Source of the DNA: Liriodendron chinense
Taxonomy: Eukaryota > Streptophyta > Magnoliopsida > Magnoliales > Magnoliaceae
DNA: 64,000 nucleotides
Assembly: GCA_003013855.2 (NCBI GenBank)
Contig: PVNU02000998.1
Span: forward strand, 1,674,001-1,738,000
Reading direction: 5' to 3'
Shown: positions 43,658-54,623 of the stretch, piece after piece
Numbering within the stretch: the first letter of the stretch is position 1
How the letters are laid out: each line of letters opens with the position of its first letter
Notes under the pieces: generated by a model
Told to the model about the DNA's origin: nothing
The model's input: only the letters and a program-made list of their open reading frames with translations
Database searches by the model: none
Position numbers and translations under genes: made by a program

Positions 43658-44920
43658 CTTTGGATTGGGCTGAGGTTGGGTCGGAAAGGTCCATTCCTTA
43701 TCATTCAAGCGTCCCTTAATCTCATCAACCGAGACTTCAAGCTCTTGGAACATTTGCTGATTTGTTTGGTTTATTTGCATTTGCCCTTGCATAAACGCCT
43801 TTAGGGTATCCTCCATTGAGAATTGAGGTGGGGCCATGTTTTTCATGGGTGGCCCTCCTTGAGAGTTGGTAGGATTACCCATGAGATTTTCTTCCAACTG
43901 AAATTTGGGTGGTTCTTCCAAGTAGAGTTGTACATGTTACCCACCAGTCCATTGAAAGGCCGTTGATAAACATATGTGACGTTTGCTTGTTCTTGTAACA
44001 ACTCTTGAAACGCAAGAATTGTAGGACAATCTTGCGTAGAGTGTATATTAGTGGCACAAATTCCACATATGTTCTCAATAGCTTCATTGGACTTTGCACT
44101 CCACTCTTACTAAGTTACATGGCCTCGATCTTCCTTGTGAGGCTAGCTATCTTTGCATTCACATCATCTTCTTCTTTAAGAATATAGATGGCCTCCTTTT
44201 TCCTTTTGTTGAGGAGGCTTGAGATTACTAAATTTGTCCGAGGTATCCCATGATTGGGCATTCTCGGCCAACATATCAAAGTAACTCTAACCTTTATCTG
44301 GATTTTTGCTCATAAACTCGCCGTTGCACATCATTTCTACGAATTGGTGCATGTTGGAACCTAATCCATCATTGAAGAAGTTTATGATTAGTCAGCTTTC
44401 GTAGCCGTGATGTGGAAAAGCAAGTAGGAGGTCTTTAAACATTTCCCAACATTGCAAGAATGAATCATTCTCTTAACCAAGAAGTTCATTATACCTCTTC
44501 GAAGGGTATTCGTTGTATGAGCAGGGAAGAACTTTTTCAAGAATTCCTGAGTCATCTCATTCCATGACCCTATTTAATGTGGTCTAAAAGAGTGGAACTA
44601 ACTCTTGGCTCTTTCTTTCAATGAAAAGGGAAAAAGTTTAAGTTTCATAACATCTTCTGAAACATTAGCATATTGTAAAGTAGCTACCACTTCTTCAAAT
44701 TCCTTTAAGTGTAGGTATGAGCTCTCAGAGTCTAGCCTATGGAACTTCGCGAAGAGTTGAATTACATCTGGCTTTATATCAATGTTTCCCCCGGTTGGTG
44801 GTAAGACTACGCACGAGGGTGTAGTTGTACGGGCCGGTTGTAGGTAGTCCCATAAAGATCTCATTGGAGGAACATTGTGCACCTCATTCTCTCATACTCC
44901 CTCTTAATTTGTGTTTGTAG

Positions 44921-44953
<33 letters not shown>

Positions 44954-45107
44954 GATTCCTTAAAGGTGTTGTATCCATACTCTCCAAACTATCACAAAGC
45001 TCTTGGTATTTTAGCACTCGTCTATGGACTGATAATGGTCCAACTAGACCACCTTCATATTGGAGACGATTGGTGTGTTCACGTTCCCAATGGGACATAA
45101 ACCACAC
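43658..45107 (-). pseudogene. Element B gag, decayed
   Basis: Reading the minus strand, WEREHTNRLQYEGGLVGPLSVHRR begins the protein near 45090 and matches the start of element D gag. A proline tract encoded by a 29-base G run (44924-44952) follows. Next are a VLPPTGGNIDIKPDVIQLFAKFHRLDSE segment (about 44815-44735) and KLKLFPFSLKERAKS (about 44640-44600). A C-terminal MEEPPKFQLEENLMGNP segment lies at about 43921-43870. Several frameshifts and stops separate these. It is the retrotransposon Gag (capsid) region of an Athila-type element. Confidence 0.8.
44924..44952. repeat. Poly-G tract
   Basis: 29 consecutive G on the plus strand inside a gag pseudogene, encoding polyproline on the minus strand. 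Its length is unlikely to be read reliably by sequencing. Confidence 0.85.
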
Positions 45108-45326
45108 AACTAAGAACTAAGCTAATTCTTAGTCCTAAAACAGAAATTAACAAAAAATCTGAAAATCTATAAAGAGCACTAAGTTAGAAGGATATTACCC
45201 GATTCGCTTGAACTATGGAAGAATTCCTACAAAACAAAACAACTTGTTAGTCCTAGGAAATCAGAAAAAACCTATCTACTTCTACTTCTACAGCCACTAA
45301 AACAATCTAGAACCGTTTATTTAAAA

Positions 45327-45344
45327 TCCCCAGCAACGGCGCCA
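45327..45344 (-). other. Primer-binding site of element B
   Basis: Minus-strand TGGCGCCGTTGCTGGGGA, six bases inside the 5' LTR, corresponds to the tRNA-Asp type primer site used by Athila elements (one difference from the version in element D's class). The tRNA identity is from memory. Confidence 0.75.
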
Positions 45345-45350
45345 AAAACT

Positions 45351-46854
45351 TGTTCACTCGCCTCAAGTGCAAGGTTGCAATGTAGTAATAATTCTCGGTA
45401 AGACCGAGGTCGATCCATAGGGAATTGGATAAATAGTTCTAACCTATTCCAGCAACTTGTATTGGAACAATTAGGAATTTCAATTATGAAAATTAAGACT
45501 AAACAGCAACTTAAAACAGTAAATCTGATTAATATGAGAGAGAGAAAACTAAGGCTTTAAGGATCCACTCATAGCAATTTCATGTTAATCCATTCAATCC
45601 AAGCATAAAACACAACTAGATTCGAAGTTTTATCTCTCTTCTAGTTGGAAGATAAAGCATTGAAACACATACAATCCACTCAAGTCTGGAAATTCAGAAT
45701 TCTAGTTTTAATGAAGCACATAGACTTCGAACTTGTAGCCTTCAGAGTAACAGCCATGCTAAGAGACTATGGCATGCTCAAGGTTACTACAATTCGAATC
45801 TAATCAAACCCAACATGACAATCTTAAAGAATTGCAAGGAATTCATGTCCAAAGTACATTAACTCTCATAAAACATCTAAAATGACCAACTTTATTCAAA
45901 TTAGTATTCAAATATCCAACTTGAACTAAAATAAACTTGAATTAAACAAATTAAACTTGAAAATTGGTTAAAAGCTTCACCTCTCAGCCCTAGCTGAGAG
46001 GTTCTAGCCGAGCATTGTCATACTACAACTAGAATTGAAAGAAAAACTAAAAAAAACATGTAAACTAGAAAAACTGGAGTTGCAAACTCTTCACGGAGCT
46101 TTCCTTCGCCTTCTACGACTTCAATCTCTTCTAAGATGCCTTTAGATCAAATTAGAGGAGTCCTTTTGTAGCCTTCAAGCCTCAACATCGCAAAATATTT
46201 CATAATTTACATAAACTTATGCACTTGCGCAGAGAAAATTGGAGCAAAAATAGAAGCTTCTGGATTTTTGCGCACCGGCGATTGATCGACCAGGTTGGTC
46301 GATTGATCGCTTGTGATGGGCAATGGATCGCAGGTGGCTGGGCAATTAATCGCTCGATCCAAAAAGTGTCCAGAGACTTTAGTAGAAAATCCTGATTTTT
46401 GATGGCTTGGGCGATTGATCACCTGGGCTGAGCGATCAATCGGTGGGACCTCTTTTTGTCCAGCAACCTGTTTGGAAATTCCTCCTCTTGAGCGATCAAT
46501 CGGTTTGGGAAACCGATCAATTGGTGGTTCAACTTTCAGTCCAGCAGCATATACAGAGTGGCCGGTCAATCAGCCAGGCTAATGGATCAATCGACCACCC
46601 TGGCGATGAATCGGTTAGGCCAAACGATCAATCGGCCAGGGTGAATCTTCTTCTTTTCTTTTCCTCTTCTTTTTGCTTCTTTCCTATGTTCTTCAATGTG
46701 TATTAAGAATCATCTTTAAGCATCATCTTGGTGAAATCCTTCTCTCATTCCTGTAAACATAAAAACATGTATTAGTTTAGACTTTAAACACGTAAACCAT
46801 GCATAATGTGTGATGATAAGGGTTAGAATATATATATAAATTAGAGGCTCAACA
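45351..46854 (-). repeat. 5' LTR of element B
   Basis: 1504 bp, TG...CA ends (TGTTGAGCCTC on the minus strand). It contains a cluster of CGATTGATCG / CGATCAATCG palindromic words at about 46272-46640 and the shared GGTAAGACCGAGGTCGATC block near 45397. Confidence 0.9.
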
Positions 46855-46859
46855 GATGG

Positions 46860-46919
46860 CTGCTCAGGAGTCAGCGATAGATTTATTTGAACAATTTCTT
46901 AAGAACTTAAATGTGTAAT
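46860..46919 (+). pseudogene. PMD protein gene, last codons
   Basis: After removal of element B and one target duplication, the frame at AERTKK (39411-39428) continues here for 19 more codons (ending EQFLKNLNV) to a TAA at 46917-46919. That continuity identifies this as the end of the PMD coding sequence. The AT-rich sequence to 47306 would be its 3' UTR. Confidence 0.7.
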
Positions 46920-47309
46920 TTTGTATAAGAAATGTTCCTGTTGTATGTTAAAAGAATACCTTTTGTAACAATTAAATGTATAACATGTGTGTATTTCTGA
47001 TGTGTTTCAAGTTGTGTCATTTATCTTTGTTTTAGAAAAATAGTATAAAAGAAATGATGAATCATAAGTAGATAATCACCCCCATGTTAGGACTAAACCT
47101 ACACTCGTGGAGATCAGATTTTGAACAAGTTTCAACTTCTGATTCATTCTTTTGTCTTGAATTTTAACAGTCTTGGAAAGAAAATATCGTATTTTTGGCA
47201 CATTCTAGTTTCTGGCAACTTTCCTGATACCTGTGTGCATGTACACAAAATGAATGATTAGTATTTATCATCGTTAACATCTATCATCGTGTTGTTTTTA
47301 TTTCTTTTA

Positions 47310-49186
47310 GGGGGCGTTTGGCATCTCTACAAATAAGAGCTTATTGGCTTATTTCTAAAAATAGCTTTTAGACTGTTTAGTAAAAGTCTAATGAAGTGCT
47401 TATTTTTTTTAGAAAGTAGCAAATAAGCTCTCATTTAATAAGTTGGGGAGGGGTTACTTTTTGAAATGGAGCTTATTTGGCTTAAGCAGGTAGACATTTT
47501 GGACTAATTTTTGGACAAGTTTACCCTTAAACTTTTCAAGTATTTCCCATCTTACCCTCTTCTCTTCTCTTTACAATTTCTTTAAGAAAGGCCCACATGA
47601 TGAACGACCCATAATGAAGGTGGGCCCCACATGATGAATGGCCCATTTAAAAGGTGGGCCTACATAATGCACGCAGGCCCTACCTAATGATGGTCTACAT
47701 CAAAGGTGGGACCCACACGATGGATAGTGGACATTGAATGTGGGACCACATGACGAAAGATTGACATTAAAGGTGGGCCCACATGATGAATGACCCCATA
47801 TTGAAGGTTGAGCCCCACATGATGGGCAGTCCATAGCAAAGGTTAGACCTATATGATGGATGGTGGACATCAAAGGTGGGTCCCACATGATGAACTATCC
47901 ACATCAAGTGGGCCCCACATGATAGATGGTCCACAAAAAATATAAGACCCACATGATGGATGTTCTACATCAAAGGTAAGACCCATGTGATGGATGGTGA
48001 ACATTGAATGTGGGACCACATGATGGAAGGTTGACATTAAAGGTGGGCCTACATGATGAATGACCCATATTAAAGGTTGGGCCCCACAGGATGGACTGTC
48101 CACAACCAAGGTGGAACCTACATGATGGATGGTGGACATCAAAGGTGGGTCCCACGTGATGGACTATCCACATCAAGTGGGCCCCACATGATAGTGGTCC
48201 ACAACAAAGGTGGGACCCACAGAATGGATGGTGGACATCAAAGATGGGCCCCTCATGATGAATGACTCATATTAAAGTGGGGCCCCACATCAAGGTTGGC
48301 CCATGTAATGAAAGGTTCACATCAAAGGTGGGCCCAACATGATAGATAACTTGCATCAAAGTGTGGCCCAGCATGACGAAACATGCGCATCAAGTGGGTC
48401 GCATTTGATGGACAGTCCACGTCAAAGGTGGGACCTACATGATTGATGATGGTCATTGAAGGTGGGCCCACATGATGGTCGGTTATATCAAAGATGGGCC
48501 CACATGATGAACGACACATAATGAAGGTGGGGCCCCACACAATGAATGGTCCAAATCAAGGTGGGCCCACATAATGGACGGAGTGGGCTTCACATGATGG
48601 ATGGCCCACATAAAAGTGTGGCCCCTCATAATTGACAGTTCACATCAAGTGGGCCCCACCTAATGGATGGTCCACATCCAAGGTCTCTCATGATGGATGG
48701 CCCATATCCAAAGTCGGTAGTATGATGGATGATCCACATAAAAGGTGCACCCCACATGATGAATGGTGGATATCAAAAGTGGGCCCCACATGATGGACAA
48801 TCCACTTCAAAGGTAGGGCCCGCACTATGGACACATCAGATGTGGAGTCCACGTTATGGGTGATGGGTAGTGGACATTAAGGGTCCCACATTAAGAACAA
48901 TTAGGAATGATGTTGGGCCCCACATGATGGACGGTCGGCCAAAACAACCATTTGGATTGCTCTTATATTAAAGTTGTTGTAATCTTTAAAAATGACGTCA
49001 ACTACCCTTAAAAAAAGCTCTTATTTGAAAGTTTTACCAAACGTGCTTATTTTAAATAAGAACTTTTTTTTGGAGATTTCACCAAACAAGCTTATTTAAA
49101 ACAGAGCTAAAACAAAAAGGACTCATTGAAGTAGCTCTTATTCAAAAAACTCTTATTAAATTAGAGTAGAGATGCCAAACGAGCCC
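47310..49186. mobile_element. PIF/Harbinger-like element carrying a tandem array, target duplication TTA
   Basis: The ends are inverted: GGGGGCGTTTGGCATCTCTAC at the left and GTAGAGATGCCAAACGAGCCC at the right. The 3-bp TTA occurs at 47307-47309 and 49187-49189, the preferred target of PIF/Harbinger. The next 150-200 bp on each side are also loosely inverted (aagagcttattggcttattt and its inverse). The centre is a long tandem array. There is no transposase. At 1877 bp it is large for a MITE because of the array. Confidence 0.8.
47590..48930 (+). repeat. 34-bp tandem array with 270-bp higher-order period
   Basis: About 40 imperfect copies of a unit like AGGTGGGCCCCACATGATGG followed by ATGGTCCACATCAA. 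At 47731 and 48001 the same variant (ACATTGAATGTGGGACC) recurs exactly 270 bp apart, with matching neighbours over at least 250 bp. Eight monomers therefore form a higher-order unit. Open frames across it are repeat artefacts. Confidence 0.9.
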
Positions 49187-49252
49187 TTAGTATCTTATTT
49201 ATTACACTTTCCCTCTGATGGGGCATTTACAAATCATGATGACAAACAAACG

Positions 49253-50300
49253 TCATGTGTAATATCTCTTTAGAAACCGACCGTTCACCAGGGAGCCGAT
49301 GCCTTTCCCCTTGCAATTGACTACTCGATAGGCTCCGTTAGAATAAACTTCGTTAATGATGCAGACAGGATCCCACTTTGGATAGAATTTACTTTTCTGG
49401 CCTTGGGCTGGTGTTGGGCGTTTCATCATTAGTACCAAATCACCCTTCTTAAATGACCTGTCGCGGACTCGTTTATCATATGTAGCTAAGATTTGCTTCT
49501 GATACATTCTGAGCCTTTGTTGAGCAGCGAGCCTCTTTTCATCTAAGGCATCGAGTTCGGCCATTCTGATCTTAGCATTGTGCTCGGTTGTTAGGGAGTG
49601 CCGGAGTGCGACCCATAGTGAGTCGACCTGTATTTCCATTGGGATTACTGCTTTAGTACCGTATACTAGTGAGTAGGGCGTAGCTCGAGTGGTTGTGCGG
49701 TGTGTAGTTCGATATGCCCATAATACCTCGGGCAACCGTCTGTCCCAGTCCTTCTTATTCTTTGCCACTGTCTTTTTTAGAATCTTCATGATGGTTTTAT
49801 TGAAGGCCTCGGCTAGTCCGTTCGTAGGAGGATAATAAGGTGTTGAGTAACAATGCATGATTTTGAACTTCGCACATAACTTATCGATAGTGGCATTCTT
49901 AAAGGGCGTTCTATTGTCTATGGTAATTCTCTCGGGGATACCATGTCGGTATAGTATGGTGTGACGAATGAAACCTTCGACATGTTTGGCTTTCACATTC
50001 CTAAGTGACACTACTTCAGCCCACTTGGAAAAGTAATCAGTTGCAGCCCAGATATACTGATGCCCCTGGGAAGAGGGTGAGCTGATTGGTCCAATCACGT
50101 CCATTCCCCATGCCGCGAAAGGCCAAGACATTACTGATTGGTGTAACTCTTTCGATGGAGTGTATATAATATCTGCGTGGATCTAACATTGATGACATTT
50201 CTTGACATATTCTATCGCATTTCTTGTCATTGCAGGCCAATAATATCCCATATGTCGAACATGGTGGTGTAAGTTCTTGCCCCCTTGGTGAGCATCGCAT
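49253..50300 (-). pseudogene. Tat-lineage integrase (element C)
   Basis: The open part 49253-50131 (292 codons) holds the integrase core with the catalytic D,D35E triad: D11 (GMDVIGPI), D72 (TIDNRTPF, usually DNGTPF) and E108 (NGLAEAFNKTI). It inserts element cDNA into the genome. The C-terminal domain has KFYPKWDPVCI and GAYRVVN. The zinc-binding N-terminus lies upstream (about 50150-50300) with stops and a shift. It is the downstream end of gag-pol for the minus-strand element. The D72 neighbourhood is otherwise well conserved, so inactivation was fairly recent. Confidence 0.9.
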
Positions 50301-50399
50301 TCCCCCTCGTGGGCCTCCTTTAATGTGGCATTTGCTTCATCTTAATTTAGGCAATGTAAGAGTATTCTCTCATACAAAAGCTTATAAAGAACGTCATTC

Positions 50400-51170
50400 T
50401 GCATTATAAGCGAGCCAACGCGTCTTCTGACTTGTGTGCATAACTTGGGGTCTTTTGGTAGAAATCTGTATTTCAAATAATCGACAAACGGTCTTCTCCA
50501 GTCATCTTCTTCCAAATCTCAAAACAGCTGATGGGATGTGCACTTGATTCATCATTATGCAGTGCAGATGCCGGCAAGATTCTTCTTTCTTAAATCGTTA
50601 CTTTGAGTGGGCTGCCCCCGGGATTAGCCAGAGTAGCGGCCAGGCTGGCGAGTGCATCGACTCATACATTCTCTTGCCTTGGTATATGTGAGATGTTGCT
50701 GTTCTGGAATTGATCGAACGGTGATTGTGCTTGATGGCAGAAAGGCGACAATTCAGGTTTGTGGACCTCATATTCAGTTGTCAACTGTCCGATGACTAGC
50801 CTAGAGTCACCATAGATTTGTATTGTTTTGTTTCGCATTTCTTAGGCTAGCTGTAGTCCGATGATGAGAGCTTGATATTCTGCTTCATTGTTAGCACAGG
50901 CTGTCACGATCGTAAATGACTAAGGCAACAAATCTCCTTGTGGACTGATAAATATAACCCATGCCCCTGCTCCTGTGGATCTGGAGGCTCCATCGAAGTA
51001 CATTTGCCAGAGTCGCGGTTCCCCAATCATCATGACCTGGTCATCTGGGAGATCACATTCCACTTCTTCATTACTTGGGACTGGATGCGTAATGAGAAAA
51101 TCTGCGATTGCCTGTCCTTTGATAGCTCGGGGCTGGGACATACATGGTGTCGAATTCTAAGAGGAGAAGG
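50400..51170 (-). pseudogene. Second (archaeal-type) RNase H of element C
   Basis: The open segment at 50920-51141 contains the MYFDGASRSTGAGAWVIF motif, the start of a plant-type aRNase H. Further down the minus strand, broken by stops, are NNEAEYQALIIGL and GDSRLVIGQLTTEYE. A second RNase H after the one fused to RT is a trademark of the Tat lineage. Stops within it mark it as inactive. Confidence 0.85.
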
Positions 51171-51620
51171 GCCCACTTAACCAGTCGTCCAGATAGCATA
51201 GGCTGGTTCATAAGAAATTTAATCGGGTCTGTTTTAAATATCAACGTTATTTGGTGCGAGAGGCAATAGTGCCTAAGATTTTTCACAGCGAAAATGAGGG
51301 CGAGACATATCTTCTCGATTGCTAAATAGTTGAATTCGGCCCCAACCAGCGTGCGACTCAAGTAATATAGTAAGTTCTCTTTCTCTTCTTCGTTCTTCTG
51401 TGCCAGGAGTGCCCCTAATGAATTATCACCCATTGCGATGTATAGAATCAACGATTTCCCTTTGTTCGGAGCTGCAAGGACCGGAGACTTCCTGAGCATT
51501 TCTTTCAATTAATCAAAGGCCTTCTGATAGGCGTCATCCCATTCGAACTTGACTTCTTTCTTATTGAGGCGGGAGAGCCAAGTTTGAGATGAATCTTCTC
51601 AGGTATGCTACGCGGCCTTG
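51071..51620 (-). pseudogene. RT-linked RNase H of element C
   Basis: The open part 51071-51508 reads PVLAAPNKGKSLILYIAMGDNSLGALLAQK, then YYLSRTLVGAEFNYLAIEK and LVKWALLLLEFD. This is the standard gypsy RNase H domain following RT, which would degrade the RNA strand of the hybrid. It is separated from RT by frameshifts at about 51560-51860. Confidence 0.88.
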
Positions 51621-52510
51621 AAAACTCTTCAAATGTTTCAGATTCTTCGGTGGCAACATTTCTCTGATGGCCTTGATCTTTGCAGGGTTGATTTCTATAC
51701 CCCTATGCCTGACAATGAAGCCCAAATTTTTTCTGAAGCAACTTTGAATGTGCACTTCAATGGATTCATACGGAGACTCTTCTTACATTATTGCTGGAAC
51801 ACTTGCCTCAGATGTTGTTTATGTTGTTCATGATCGGCCGACCTCAAAACCAAATCATCTACTTAGCATTCAATGTTCTTATGCATCATATCCTGGAATA
51901 TCACGTGCATCGCTCGTTGATACGTTGCCCCTGCATTTTTTAGCCCAAAGGGCATCACGCGGTAACAGTAGATGCCAAGAGTCGTACGAAAGGCTGTAGC
52001 TTCTTCATCTTCTGGAGCCATGCGGATCTGATTATATCCTGAATATCCATCCATAAAGGACATCACTGCATATCTTGTCATACTATCGATCAACAGTTCT
52101 GGAATTGGAAGAGAAAAATCATCTTTAGGGCAGGCTTCATTGAGATTTCGGAAGTCGACATAGACCCGAATTTGTCCATTCTTCTTCTTGACTGACACGA
52201 TGTTCGAGATCCATCGGGGATACTTCACTTCTCGAATGAACCCGGCCTGAATTAGCTTCTAGATTTCTTCCTCAATCTTGGGTACAATGTCAAGGTGGAA
52301 CCGACGTTGAGGTTGTTTTACTGGCTTCTTCTCATTCATAATGCTCAGCTTATGCATGACGAATGTCGAACTGAGCCCTAAGATCTCTGAATATGTCCAG
52401 GCGAATACGTCCTTATTTTCTCTCAACAATTGTATGTATCTCTCCTTTTCATCTTCTGGAACGTTTCTGCTCAAGTACGTGTTCCTAGGTTCTTTGATAG
52501 TGCCCAATTT
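51621..52510 (-). pseudogene. Reverse transcriptase of element C, catalytic motif interrupted
   Basis: Minus-strand order: DVFAWTYSEILGLS and KPVKQPQRRF (52259-52507), then NIVSVKKKNGQIRVYVDFRNLNEACPKD and FMDGYSGYNQI with MPFGLKNAGATYQR (51863-52228). The YVDD active-site box follows immediately, but its tyrosine codon is TAA (plus-strand tta at 51863-51865), giving stop-VDD. The thumb and connection follow in another frame with NPLKC- and GIEINPAKIKAIREM-like text. The wording is of the Tat type. Confidence 0.88.
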
Positions 52511-52576
52511 TACTTCTTCAAGTTCATCAATCGTTGGTTATCCCCCATCTTCCAGATGCACAGGTGCGACACTTGG

Positions 52577-53640
52577 CTAGATAATGTCAGTAGGATCTTG
52601 CAGCTGCATTTCTTCTACAGGGCCGATAGTTACCATATTCATGCTTGCCTTGGCTCCTAGAGTTTCTTCATTTCTGTATATTTGCTTGTATTCTTCAAAT
52701 GGAGCTAGCAACCTTTTCTTCACGATTAAATCTTGGACGGAGAACCCCATATTTCTCATAATCTTCCGGTTGGCTCTGTTGTATCTCTTTTCCTCTATTG
52801 GTCGAAGTTGGGCAAATTCTCTCCCCTCTTCTTCTTCTGATGATGATACTGGCTGACTTGGCCTTGAGTGGAACTCGATATCTTTCTGAGTGATATCTCT
52901 TGATGGCACGATGAATTGGTTGGGAGCTCTCGGGAATGGCTTGATTCTTCCTATCTTGGGTACCGACATGTTGAAGCTGGATTTGAGCACACTCATGTGT
53001 TGATTTAAGATCAGTTTTAACATAGACTGCCCTGGCTGACGCAAATGTTGTGGTACCACATAAAACCTTTTCGTGATTGACTGAGGTTGGTTTTCCAAAT
53101 GATATTGGGATCTCCCCTGAGTGATGGGCTGAGGTTTACTTTTTTGCTCAAACTTTTCAACTCGAGGTTTTGCCCCTCACCCTTTCTTCATTATATCGGG
53201 CTTTTTGCCAATTTTACTGCTGTCAGTCAGGTTGTAATATTTTGCATCGGTCTGAAATGACTCAGCTATTGTGTATGACTTCGGGTCTGCTGTTACCCTA
53301 TATTGGATCCTGTCCCTGTTGTATTTGAAGCATTGATGATACATCGAAGGGATTACACGATTTTGATGGAGCCAGGGCCTCCCTAAGAGAAGATTGTATG
53401 TTGTCATTGCATCGATCACATGACATGTTACTTTCGTCGTCAATTCTTCGATTTCTAATATCACCGTGATTGATCTGAGCATACACTGACTATCCTTGAT
53501 TGAACCCTTGAATCACCATGAGTCTTGGGCGTAATGACGATTGCCTATAACCCAACTTTTGTAATGTCTTCAACGGCATGATATTTATGGTAGACCCATC
53601 GTCTAACATGCATCTCTTGACCTCTGTGTCCCTAATCGTT
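52577..53640 (-). pseudogene. Protease and linker region of element C
   Basis: The aspartic protease active site is visible on the minus strand as DDGSTINIMPL (about 53575-53610), followed by LLGRPWLHQNRVIPS (53177-53482), typical of Tat proteases. A linker of over 170 codons (52577-53098) with PSRDITQKDIEFHSRP, acidic SSSEEEEG and IMRNMGFSVQDLI connects it to RT. Frame changes between segments indicate decay. Confidence 0.8.
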
Positions 53641-53795
53641 CCTGTAACCATCAATGGACAGTTGTGATCTATTAATTCGATTGTATGGTCTTCCTCTGAG
53701 AAAGTGATTGACGAGGGATGGTCAACCTACATAATTTGTGACACCGGTATATACCATTCCCAAAATTTATCTGTATTATTCATTTCTTCTTCTAT

Positions 53796-54618
53796 TTATA
53801 TCATCATAACTTCCCTGACTTCACTGTCAAGTAAGGCATTGATCAACATTTCTCTATATACTTTCGAGAGACATAAAGCATTATAAATACTTAGGCGAGT
53901 GGGGACCTTCCACAAATGTGACACAACGTCGTATGTTACTGGCGTTGTTACTGGTCTCGGGCTTGGCTGACTTGTGGTGGCCTCGACAACCTTCTCCTTC
54001 AGTTTCTGTATGCGGGATCTCTCTTGCGGCTTGTCAGGGATAACATCTTCTTGCATCGGGTCGTCTGATCTTGGAGGGGTACGGTCAAGCATTTGTGTTC
54101 CTTCAGACGGTGCTTGTTCGACGAATGACACCATTGCACAATGTGTTGTGCTCATTGCGGGTTGTCTCTGCCCCTGTACTATTTCTCTCCTTCCTCTTCC
54201 TCTGTTCTTTCTTCGATTAATGAGCCTTCGTCTGTTCTCGAGTCTTTCCTTGCTACTGACTAGAGTTCATGGTTCCTTTGGCTCAAGGAATTAAGTTGGT
54301 CGATTGGTGTCATTTCCTATCGGGACTACTGAAATTGTCCCGGTTATTTCCTTTGTCGTCTCAAGTACTTTCATCCTAATGACCCCTTGGTTAATCAACC
54401 CCTGTATCCTTCCCTTCAAGGAGAAGCAATCTTCTATCTTATGGCTGATGCATTGATGATATTTGCAATATTTGGGGTCGTTTAATCGTCCCACCTCATG
54501 AGGACGGACTAGCTCTGACAGCGCATTAAGCCTTCCTCGATCAATTGTTCCATGATCGGAGCTAGATCGGCCATATCAAATGTGCATGGGCCATTCGCCC
54601 TTTCTCTTTCGACTATTG
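53796..54618 (-). pseudogene. C-terminal gag of element C
   Basis: GRLNDPKYCKYHQCISHKIEDCFSLKGRIQ (54494-54410) holds a CX3C...H...C cluster typical of Tat Gag, with two open segments (53796-54155 and 54291-54494). It continues the gag frame interrupted by the solo LTR at 54624. Confidence 0.75.
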
Positions 54619-54623
54619 ATATG

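Larger units (their letters stand above)
39429..46854 (-). mobile_element. Athila-like Ty3/gypsy element B, gag-protease only, inserted in the PMD gene
   Basis: Direct LTRs lie at 39429-40720 (3', truncated) and 45351-46854 (5'), with TG...CA outer ends. The flanking 5-mers GAAGG (39424-39428) and GATGG (46855-46859) are a target duplication with one mismatch. The primer-binding site next to the 5' LTR resembles a tRNA-Asp match. Decayed gag and protease regions are present but no RT, RNase H or integrase. It contains a solo LTR (42053-43652). The inner 204 bp of the 3' LTR and the polypurine tract are deleted, so it is immobile. Confidence 0.88.

Noticed and set aside
47700..48540. Several open frames rich in HHVGPTFDV-type repeats, both strands
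   Set aside because: They are translations of the 34-bp tandem array; 34 is not a multiple of three, so frames survive by chance and show no conserved product.
47590..48930. Possible CRISPR-like array
   Set aside because: Units are contiguous and degenerate with no unique spacers, and the context is a plant TIR transposon.
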